Positions 17,363 through 23,218 of a stretch of DNA of 64,000 bases are shown here, one piece after another (within the stretch, counting starts at the first letter, position 1; each line of letters starts with the position of its first letter). The notes under the pieces were generated by a model, which worked only from the letters and a program-made list of their open reading frames with translations, had not been told where the DNA came from and searched no databases. Source of the stretch: an uncultured bacterium (lineage in GTDB: Bacteria > Planctomycetota > Phycisphaerae > Phycisphaerales > UBA1924); assembly GCA_903834785.1 (NCBI GenBank), contig CAILKP010000067.1, positions 1 through 64,000 on the forward strand, given 5' to 3'. The position numbers were made by a program, and so were the translations under genes.

Positions 17363-18052
17363 ATGAGAGTCCGAATAGAATCGGCCGTGAAAACACCGAA
17401 AAACGATGTTCGCGGGACGGCCGCTGGAACCAAGAGCCGGCGCGGTAGCGGTTCCCGCGGCGCGAAGCGGGCCAAGGCCAAGGTGAGCGCTAAGCCGACG
17501 TTTCATCGCGCGGTGTTCGCCGGGTCGTTTGACCCGGTGACGTACGGGCACCTGGATGTGATTGCGCGCGGGCGCAACTTGTTTGATGAGGTCGTGGTGG
17601 CGGTTGGCCGGAACCCGGGCAAGCAGTCACTATTTAGCACGGAGGAGCGGCTGGAGATGCTGCGGGAGTTGTGCGAGCGGATGGTTGAGGCGATGCCCGA
17701 GGGAGCGGCGGTGCGAGTGGAGACGTTCGATGGGCTGACGGTGGACTTTGCTCGCTCCGTCGGGGCCAACGTGCTGCTGCGCGGCATCCGGAATCTGTCG
17801 GACCTGCAGAACGAGGTGCAGCAGGCGGTGACCAACCGTGAGGTTGCGGCGCTGGAGACGGCGTTTGTGGTGGCCGGCCAGAGCTTTGCGTACACGAGTT
17901 CGTCGCTGATCAAGCAGATCACGGCGATGGGCAGCGATGCGCGGGCGCTGCGGAAGATGGTGCCGCCGCTGGTGGCCGAGAAGCTGCGCGAGAAGAAGAA
18001 GCAGCGGCACCCGGCGCTGGTGGGACTGATGGCGGCAAGAGATGGGGAGTGA
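17363..18052 (+). CDS. coaD: Phosphopantetheine adenylyltransferase with basic N-terminal extension
   Basis: CoaD adds AMP from ATP to 4'-phosphopantetheine, the fourth step of CoA synthesis. The catalytic core starts at about residue 50: RAVFAGSFDPVTYGHLDVI holds the substrate Ser/Phe and TxGH-type nucleotidyltransferase motif (here TYGH). Further signs are FDEVVVAVGRNPGKQ, LLRGIRNLSDLQNEVQQA and FAYTSSSLIKQI. Typical CoaD is ~160 residues; this one is 229 because of ~47 Lys/Arg/Gly-rich residues in front and a basic tail. The extension may be partly real, since no closer start with a ribosome binding site is visible. Confidence 0.93.
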   Translation: MRVRIESAVKTPKNDVRGTAAGTKSRRGSGSRGAKRAKAKVSAKPTFHRAVFAGSFDPVTYGHLDVIARGRNLFDEVVVAVGRNPGKQSLFSTEERLEMLRELCERMVEAMPEGAAVRVETFDGLTVDFARSVGANVLLRGIRNLSDLQNEVQQAVTNREVAALETAFVVAGQSFAYTSSSLIKQITAMGSDARALRKMVPPLVAEKLREKKKQRHPALVGLMAARDGE

Positions 18053-18057
18053 AGTCG

Positions 18058-18105
18058 GAAATGGTCAAATTTGGAAATGGTCAAATGGTCAACTGAAGAC
18101 AGGGG
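18058..18105 (+). repeat. AAATGGTCAAAT-type repeat, copy 1
   Basis: A/T-richer repeat made of the 10-base unit ATGGTCAAAT, beginning 6 bases after the coaD stop. The segment from GAAATGGTCAAATTTGG through ATGGTCAA and then TGAAG-CAGGG is nearly the same as copy 2 at 18732-18795. The two copies are direct and frame the DUF1579-like gene. Confidence 0.8.
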
Positions 18106-18180
18106 ACGGGTGGCCGGGGCGTGGCTTGGGTGTGGCGAGCAGCGAGTCGAGCAACGGCCCGGATTCGGGTGGAGAGAGCG

Positions 18181-18663
18181 ATGAGCATGACGAACGGGCT
18201 GGAAGCGATGCTGCAGAGTGCTGGTGAGTGGACCGGCACCAATGACCTGGTGCTCCAGGAGGGTGCGGCGCCGCTGCGGAGTGCCGCGGCGGCGCGGGTG
18301 GCTGCGGTGCTGCTGGGGCGGTTTGTGCGGGTGGACTACACGTGGAGTTATGAGGGCCAGCCGCAGGAGGGGATGATGCTCATCGGCTATCAGCCCAAGG
18401 CGGGCGTGGTGACGATGGACTGGGCGGACACGATGCACAACGGGCGGCGGGTGATGCACTGCACCGGCGGTGCCGCGGCGGACGGCGCGCTTGAGGTGAA
18501 GGGGACCTACCCCGCGCCGCCGGGGCCGGACTGGGGCTGGCGGACGGTGATTGCGCCGGCTGGGGCAGCCGGTGAGAAACTGGTGATCACCATGTACAAC
18601 ATCTGGCCGGAAGGCAAAGAGGACTTCGCGGTGCGGATGGAGCTGGTGCGGGTGGGGGGGTGA
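18181..18663 (+). CDS. DUF1579-like small protein
   Basis: 160 residues. LEAMLQSAGEWTGTNDLVL at the start and VRVDYTWSYEGQPQEGMMLI followed by GYQPKAGVVTMDWAD recall the DUF1579 family (lipocalin-like fold; function unknown). The start at 18181 has a GGAGAGAG ribosome binding site just upstream; ATG 18187 is an alternative. It is framed by two direct copies of an A/T-richer repeat, so it may be an acquired or movable unit. Confidence 0.65.
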   Translation: MSMTNGLEAMLQSAGEWTGTNDLVLQEGAAPLRSAAAARVAAVLLGRFVRVDYTWSYEGQPQEGMMLIGYQPKAGVVTMDWADTMHNGRRVMHCTGGAAADGALEVKGTYPAPPGPDWGWRTVIAPAGAAGEKLVITMYNIWPEGKEDFAVRMELVRVGG

Positions 18664-18731
18664 TTCTCCAAAGCGGAAAATCGCCAAAATCGCCAAATGA
18701 TGGCGGACGCCGGGGGGCGGGGGAGGGAGGG

Positions 18732-18795
18732 GAAATGGTCAAATTTGGAAATGGTCAAATGGTCAAATGGTCAAATGGTCAAATGAAGGCAGGGA
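18732..18795 (+). repeat. AAATGGTCAAAT-type repeat, copy 2
   Basis: Direct copy of 18058-18105 with two extra 10-base ATGGTCAAAT units, so copy number of the short unit varies between the two sites. It ends with TGAAGGCAGGGA where copy 1 has TGAAGACAGGGG. Confidence 0.8.
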
Positions 18796-18828
18796 CCGTG
18801 GTGGTCCTGCGGGGCTGTGGTTGTGCGC

Positions 18829-19737
18829 TTAGAGGGGCGTGGGGACCGCGTAGACGGTGGCGGTGAGGTCGTGCGCGGAGAGGGTGCTGGCGAGTGATTT
18901 GAGCCGCTGGAGGAGCGGGGCGATGTGGTGTTTGATGAAGGCCTCGAACCGGCGGCGGCGGGTGGCGCGGTCGACCGGGTTGGTCGCGGCGGCCAGGTGG
19001 CGCTCGAGGCGATCGAGTTCGGGCTGGTGGGCGGCGAGGTCGGCCTGGATTTGCTGGAGCTCGGCGCGGAGGTCTGCCGCGGGGGTGGAGGCGGGTTGGG
19101 CCGGCGCAGAGGGTGTGGCTGCAACTGGCGGCGGTGTCTGGATTGAGGCTGTGGCCGTGTCCGAAGTTGGAGCCGAGGCTGGTGTGGGGGCTGCTGCCGG
19201 AGCGGGATCAGTTGCCGCGGTTGAGAGAGGGGTGGCGGACGCGGCGGGGTGAGCGGGCTCAGCGGGTGGGGTTGAGGTTTTGGTGGGGGATGAGAGAGCG
19301 TGTGCCGCGGGAGGCCGCGGGGAGGATGGGGGGTGGGAGGGGCCGGAGGTGGTGAAGGCGTGGGAGCTGGAGTAACCGGAGTATCCGGAGGAATCGGAGG
19401 GTCGGGAGCGTTTGTTTTGTCTTGGAGCGCGCGGGGCGGCGAGGCTGGGGACGGGGAGCGGGCGGACGCGGAGGAGTGCTTTTGCTGCCGCGGCTCGGGA
19501 GGGGTCGGGGGGTATTTCGCCGGCTTCCATGGACTGCAGGAGCCGGGTGGCCTCGCGGATGGATCGGTAGAGAAGGCGGTTGGTGCGGACGGTGTCGGCG
19601 ATGTGTTCGTTGTAGAGCTCGAGGTGGAGCTGGGCGAACTCCTCGCGGGAGAGGGAGGGGAGCGGGGCGCGGGCGCGTGCCTGCCGCGGGGAGGCGGCTG
19701 GGGCGGCAGGCGGCGGAGTTGTGGCGGCGGCGACCAC
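18829..19737 (-). CDS. Low-complexity Ala/Pro-rich protein with helical ends, unknown function
   Basis: 302 residues from a GTG at 19737 with a clear AGGAG ribosome binding site 7 bases upstream. Residues ~25-95 (SLSREEFAQLHLELYNEHIA, TVRTNRLLYRSIREATRLLQ) are amphipathic helix. The middle ~100 residues are Ala/Pro/Thr/Ser-rich. The last ~85 residues (LRAELQQIQADLAAHQPELD, RLERHLAAATNPVDRATRRR, FEAFIKHHIAPLLQRL) look like a coiled coil. I do not recognise the family. The same-strand ATG far upstream (20310) is not credible, because the extra part lies in repetitive DNA. Confidence 0.6.
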   Translation of the reverse strand: MVAAATTPPPAAPAASPRQARARAPLPSLSREEFAQLHLELYNEHIADTVRTNRLLYRSIREATRLLQSMEAGEIPPDPSRAAAAKALLRVRPLPVPSLAAPRAPRQNKRSRPSDSSGYSGYSSSHAFTTSGPSHPPSSPRPPAAHALSSPTKTSTPPAEPAHPAASATPLSTAATDPAPAAAPTPASAPTSDTATASIQTPPPVAATPSAPAQPASTPAADLRAELQQIQADLAAHQPELDRLERHLAAATNPVDRATRRRRFEAFIKHHIAPLLQRLKSLASTLSAHDLTATVYAVPTPL

Positions 19738-19842
19738 GGGGAGCTCCTGAACGGTGTATGTACGGTACGTCAGGATTGGGGATCGGCAACGTATTTGTTT
19801 GGTTTTTGTTAAAATGTATATGCGGAGGGGAGGAAAGAGAAG

Positions 19843-19887
19843 AGAACGCGGAGTTCGCGGAGGGGGAAAGGCAAGGAACGCGGAGGG
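19843..19887 (+). repeat. Purine-rich AACGCGGAG repeats
   Basis: GAACGCGGAGTTCGCGGAGG at 19843-19862 and GGAACGCGGAGG at 19876-19887. The same unit forms the inverted repeats around the GxxExxY gene (26658 and 27336). Confidence 0.65.
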
Positions 19888-20002
19888 GGGAGGAGAGGTG
19901 GGGAACGGAGAGTGGCGGAGGAGTGTGGAGAGGAAAAGGCACAGCGACTGGAAGGGCGAGGGCACGCGGAAGGCGCGGTGTTCTGGCCGGTCGTATCCGG
20001 GC

Positions 20003-20105
20003 GTTGAGGTGCGTGTGGTCGCCGGCCCCGACCGGTCGGCGTGGGGTTCCTCTTGCACCGCACAACCCTTCCGGGAGGACCGGAAGAGTTGTGGCACGGG
20101 GATGG
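20003..20105 (+). repeat. Dispersed repeat B, copy 1
   Basis: Shares with 22158-22242 and 22848-22945 a GTGGTC...GGCCCCG lead, then a hairpin at 20061-20093 (CACAACCCTTCCGG / CCGGAAGAGTTGTG, one mismatch), then GCACGGGGATGGGG. Confidence 0.85.
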
Positions 20106-20197
20106 GGGGAGTCACGAGGGGGGAGTCGCAGGACGGGAGGGAAAGCAGAGATGCGGGATCACGCGGAGGACTCGAGGAGCGGAGGAAGAAAAAGGCA

Positions 20198-20217
20198 CAT
20201 CGCCCGGAAGGGAGATG
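20198..20217 (+). repeat. Short hairpin repeat C
   Basis: CATCGCCC-GGAA-GGGAGATG followed by GCACGCG. Relatives are at 25525-25544 (perfect) and inside repeat A copies. Confidence 0.6.
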
Positions 20218-20368
20218 GCACGCGTGCGTGGTACAGGCTGCGCGATACCTTGCCGCCCAGAAAGCGGATGGTGAGGTGAAGGGAGATTGTGGGGGCCGGA
20301 TTACGCGCACATCGGGAAGCGCGTGAGTTGTGCGGCAGTGAGTCGGGGCGTTTGGCTCAGCGGATTTG

Positions 20369-20848
20369 TCAAACCCCTGCGGGTCGGCGGAAAAAGTCGG
20401 GATTGTGTTGCAGATAGAAGAGGAAGCTGTGGAAGCGGGATGGGCTTAACTCCAGCAGTAGGGACTTTCCACGTTCCCTCAGGTGCGCACTCTGCGCCAT
20501 GCACAGCTGGTACACCATGACCTGATGCAGATTGAGATCTTTGATGATCACTGTTTCGCGGTCCTTGCACGCCTGTTCATCCACCAGACGGAGGATGAGA
20601 TCTGCGGCCTCGGTCGAACCTCTGCGCTCAAGGACCCCCAGGTGAGCGACGGCAGCCCATGCCGCACCGGTGTGCCTGCCGCGCACCAGTTGGTCGAGCC
20701 GGGCGACGGAGCACTCGGCGAGTCTGCCTCTGAGTTCATCCGGTGAGTATTGAACGGATGCCTCCTGGGGAGCGGATGGAACCTGCACCTGCGGTTCGTC
20801 GGTCTTGGCCGACAGCAAACGGAACAATGCGCAGATGTGCTTACTCAC
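20369..20848 (-). CDS. Unknown protein, paralogue of 21313-21699 (possible orphan immunity protein)
   Basis: 159 residues. From about residue 45 it aligns end to end with the 21313-21699 product: SVARLDQLVRGRHTGAAWAA / SVARLEELARGEHVAAAWYA, then LGVLERR in both, an EA...LRL.D helix, YQL, and RGK/RGRE. It is all-helical in appearance, with no signal peptide or membrane helix. The GTG start at 20848 overlaps the stop of the upstream gene (GTGA), so translation is coupled. Function is unknown; the neighbouring SUKH gene makes an immunity-type role a reasonable guess. Confidence 0.6.
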   Translation of the reverse strand: MSKHICALFRLLSAKTDEPQVQVPSAPQEASVQYSPDELRGRLAECSVARLDQLVRGRHTGAAWAAVAHLGVLERRGSTEAADLILRLVDEQACKDRETVIIKDLNLHQVMVYQLCMAQSAHLRERGKSLLLELSPSRFHSFLFYLQHNPDFFRRPAGV

Positions 20849-21078
20849 GGGTGGCTCTCATGACTGGGCGGAAACCGGCTGATGCGGTCAACGGCACTGG
20901 TGCGAAGGCGAGCGGCGAGAGCGCGAGGCGAGCCCACCGTGCGCCTCCGCTCGAGCCCCCCGAGCCTGGCAATCGCATGCCAGACGATGTTCGACGCATC
21001 ACTCCGAACAAGTGCTTCGAGTCGGCTGATGGACATCCCGGCGAAGTGTACCGTAGTTTCGTCTGTTTGCCGCTGCAT
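20845..21078 (-). CDS. Truncated paralogue of the same small family
   Basis: 77 residues. MSISRLEALVRSDASNIVWH followed by AIARLGGLERR matches the N-terminal half of both neighbours (SVARL..L.R....AAW.A.A.LG.LERR), and SPRALAARLR may match their next helix. It then ends by overlapping the start of the 20369-20848 gene in a GTGA junction, so the family's C-terminal half is missing. It is either a half-length relative translated together with the next gene or a decaying copy. No strong ribosome binding site precedes the ATG at 21078. Confidence 0.45.
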   Translation of the reverse strand: MQRQTDETTVHFAGMSISRLEALVRSDASNIVWHAIARLGGLERRRTVGSPRALAARLRTSAVDRISRFPPSHESHP

Positions 21079-21312
21079 GTGATGTTCCGTGAACCGGGCT
21101 GAAGAGTCACTGTGCTGGTGCGTGTGCCCTGTGCCGGGTGATTTCTTGCCGGGTCAAGCTATCAGATCAGTTCGGGTCGAGTCTTACCGCTCAGGGGGAG
21201 GCTTGTCGTGCTGGAGGTCTGCTCAACCGCAGGTGGAGTGATTGGATCCGTTTGTGCCGACCGCGCCAGTGCAATTCGGACTCCAGTGTCGGCGGCGATC
21301 GACCAACGGGCT

Positions 21313-21699
21313 TTAGTAGTTTTCCTGCTTCAAGCTGAAGAGGCCCGCACCGGCCTCGATCAGACAGAAGAACTCATAGATTTGCTGCGTAGAAAACCGG
21401 CTGAGCATCTCCCGACCTCTGCCTTCGTTGGCGAATCTGGCAAAGAGAAGCTGGTAGAGCAGGTGCTTGTCGAACGTGACATCGTGGAATGTGCTTCCAT
21501 CGGTGACGCGTTCGGGCGGCTGATCTGTCAGACGCAGGAGTGCCTCAAATGCCTCGCGCGACTCCCGCCGCTCAAGGACCCCGAGGCGGGCGATTGCGTA
21601 CCAGGCGGCAGCAACGTGCTCGCCGCGGGCGAGTTCTTCGAGCCGTGCGACGGAGGTATCGCCGAATCTGCCTTGTTTCTCGTCGTCTGTGTAGTCCAC
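21313..21699 (-). CDS. Unknown protein, paralogue of 20369-20848 (possible orphan immunity protein)
   Basis: 128 residues from a GTG at 21699 that has a good GGAG ribosome binding site 6 bases upstream and starts the conserved part of the family. Conserved with the 20369-20848 product are VDYTDDE/VQYSPDE, SVARLEELARGEHVAAAWYA, LGVLERRES.EA, LLRLTD, LLYQL and a C-terminal hydrophobic helix (QQIYEFFCLIEAGAGLF). The sequence is helical, soluble and without catalytic motifs. It lies on the same strand as its two relatives. Confidence 0.6.
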   Translation of the reverse strand: MDYTDDEKQGRFGDTSVARLEELARGEHVAAAWYAIARLGVLERRESREAFEALLRLTDQPPERVTDGSTFHDVTFDKHLLYQLLFARFANEGRGREMLSRFSTQQIYEFFCLIEAGAGLFSLKQENY

Positions 21700-21909
21700 C
21701 GTCAGCTCCGAGTGCGTTCCGTCCGGTCTGGTGTCGGATCTTAACGGCGAAGGAGATGCTGGGTTGCCGCTGGCGGTGGCGTGGACCAGCGGAGTTGAGG
21801 GTGGGAGCGGCTGAACCGGCGAGGGCGGTGGGGCGGGCGCAGGCGGAGCAGCGAATGACCGGAGGAGGAAGAAGGCACATCTCGCGGAGGGGTGATGGCC
21901 TGGAGGCTG

Positions 21910-22119
21910 GCTTGCAGTGATGGCGCGTGGGTGTGGGTGGTGTGCTCGCGGTCCCTTCGTCCCTCCGGGACGTGCCAGCCGAGTGAGGTGGACCACGGGT
22001 TCCGCGACGCCGCGAGCGGCGTCGCTCCACCACGTGGCTACAGGCCTGCGTCCCGCTGGGACGCGAAGGCGGGCATGCAACAGCGCCGCGGCGAACGCCG
22101 GAAGGGCGATGGCACGCGG
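21910..22119 (+). repeat. Dispersed structured repeat A, copy 1
   Basis: 210 bases, about 95% identical over the full length to 22993-23202 in the same orientation. It contains three hairpins: CGTCCCTCCGGGACG (21958-21972), GCGACGCCGC/GCGGCGTCGC (22004-22025) and GCGTCCCGCTGGGACGC (22048-22064). It ends in a GGAAGGGCGATGGCACGCGG element. Several of the hairpins adjoin a GGCACG word on one strand or the other. Confidence 0.9.
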
Positions 22120-22157
22120 GGCGGTGAGTGTTTGGTGGGCGGTACGTCGGCTTTGGG

Positions 22158-22242
22158 GTGCGGGTGGTCACTGGCCCGGGCTGGCTGGCGCGGGGTTCCA
22201 CAACCCTTCCGGAGGACCGGAAGGGTTGTGGCACGGGGATGG
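22158..22242 (+). repeat. Dispersed repeat B, copy 2
   Basis: Contains a perfect 14-bp stem, CACAACCCTTCCGG (22199-22212) and CCGGAAGGGTTGTG (22217-22230), with loop AGGA, then GCACGGGGATGGGG. It ends 70 bases before the SUKH start, so its hairpin could also affect transcription into that gene. Confidence 0.9.
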
Positions 22243-22312
22243 GGGGCGCCACGGGCCGTGGGCACCGGGCGGACCCTACCGTCTCCGGTGTTCGAAACGG
22301 AGGTCAAGGCCG

Positions 22313-22810
22313 ATGAGAGTTGCGTTGAGTGGCGGGTCGAGCGCACGAAGGAACGATGTGGTGGAGCTTGAGGAGTTTCTGGGGGTGCCGTTGCCTGCCG
22401 GCTTTGCCAGCTTCATCGTCCACTGGGATGGGGCCACACCAGAGGCGAACATCTTTCCGGTCGGGACAGACAATCAGGCGGGCGTGGTGAGGTTTATCCC
22501 AATCGCGGAGATCGCCAAAGAGAAGTTGGAAATGGGCATCGAAGATGCAGGGGTTTTTCCGGTCGCGTGGGCTGAGTGCGGCAACGCCATCGTCGTCTCC
22601 TCGGATTCCGGAGAAGTGTTCTTCTGGGATCACGAGCTTGTGACGCCGTTGATTCGAATCGCTAAGGACTTCTCGGCGTTTCTGGAGTCACTCGAGCCAT
22701 TTCCGATGGAGGCTGTGAAGCTTGAGCCGGGCCAGGTCATCCGCGCGTGGATTGATCCAGAGTTTCTCAGAAAACTGAAGCGCGAGGGCGATAGCAAACA
22801 GTCAGATTGA
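22313..22810 (+). CDS. SUKH (SMI1/KNR4) family protein, probable immunity protein
   Basis: 165 residues. VVELEEFLGVPLPAGFASFI followed by VHWDGATPE is the SMI1/KNR4 N-terminal signature, and EVFFWDHE late in the protein is the usual SUKH end motif. SUKH proteins are a major group of immunity proteins against polymorphic toxins, often as orphans. The ATG at 22313 is supported by GGAGGTC 10 bases upstream. No toxin gene is visible here. Repeat A and B copies lie on both sides, which marks it as a probable movable cassette. Confidence 0.82.
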   Translation: MRVALSGGSSARRNDVVELEEFLGVPLPAGFASFIVHWDGATPEANIFPVGTDNQAGVVRFIPIAEIAKEKLEMGIEDAGVFPVAWAECGNAIVVSSDSGEVFFWDHELVTPLIRIAKDFSAFLESLEPFPMEAVKLEPGQVIRAWIDPEFLRKLKREGDSKQSD

Positions 22811-22847
22811 TGGAGCCTGAACTCGGGCCGGGTGTTCTTGGACTTTG

Positions 22848-22945
22848 AGACGTGGGTGGTCAGTGGCCCGGGCCGGCTGGCGTGGGTTTCCTGTTGCACC
22901 GCACAACCCTTCCGGAGGACCGGAAGGGTTGTGGCACGGGGAGGC
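22848..22945 (+). repeat. Dispersed repeat B, copy 3
   Basis: Same perfect 14-bp hairpin as copy 2, at 22902-22915 / 22920-22933 with loop AGGA. It includes the TTGCACCG segment that copy 1 has and copy 2 lacks. Confidence 0.9.
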
Positions 22946-22992
22946 GGGGGGAGTTGCGAGGGATGAGTCGCGAGACGCGAGTGGGGAGGGCA

Positions 22993-23202
22993 GCTTGCAG
23001 TGATGGCGCGTGGGCGTGGGTGGTGTGCTCGCGGTCCCTTCGTCCCTCCGGGACGTGCCAACCGGGTGGAGCGGACCACGGGTTCCGCGACGCCGCGGCC
23101 GGCGTCGCTCCACCACGTGGCTACAGGCCAGCGTCCCGCTGGGACGCGAAGGCGGGCAAGCAACAGCGCCGCGGCGAACGCCGGAAGGGCAGTGGCACGC
23201 GG
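22993..23202 (+). repeat. Dispersed structured repeat A, copy 2
   Basis: Full-length 210-base direct copy of 21910-22119. Differences are mostly single bases and leave the three hairpins intact, including compensated changes in the second one (GCGGCC in place of GCGAGC at its centre). Confidence 0.9.
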
Positions 23203-23218
23203 CGTTGTGTGGGGTGCT

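Larger units (their letters stand above)
19738..20368. other. Repeat-rich non-coding stretch
   Basis: 631 bases with no supportable gene. It holds purine-rich AACGCGGAG repeats (19843-19887), a hairpin-bearing B repeat (20003-20105) and a CATCGCCC-GGAA-GGGAGATG hairpin (20198-20217). Long frames cross it but carry only repeat-derived, low-complexity peptide. Confidence 0.7.
21700..22312. other. Repeat-rich non-coding stretch before the SUKH gene
   Basis: 613 bases. It contains repeat A copy 1 (21910-22119) and repeat B copy 2 (22158-22242), plus a degenerate C-like hairpin near 21870. No gene is supportable; frames through it are repeat-derived. Confidence 0.7.
22811..23218. other. Repeat-rich non-coding stretch after the SUKH gene
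   Basis: 408 bases with repeat B copy 3 (22848-22945) and repeat A copy 2 (22993-23202), reaching to within 16 bases of the end of the VWA gene. No gene is supportable. Confidence 0.7.

Noticed and set aside
19300-20326. Several overlapping Gly/Arg-rich frames in the repeat-rich stretch
   Set aside because: Peptides derive from GGAGG-type repeats and lack any protein-like pattern.
21208-21744. Plus-strand open frame (178 codons) opposite the 21313-21699 gene
   Set aside because: The minus-strand product has a clear paralogue; the plus peptide is its antisense.
21910-23202. CRISPR array
   Set aside because: Repeats A and B are long, few and not spaced with uniform spacers; no cas genes are present.
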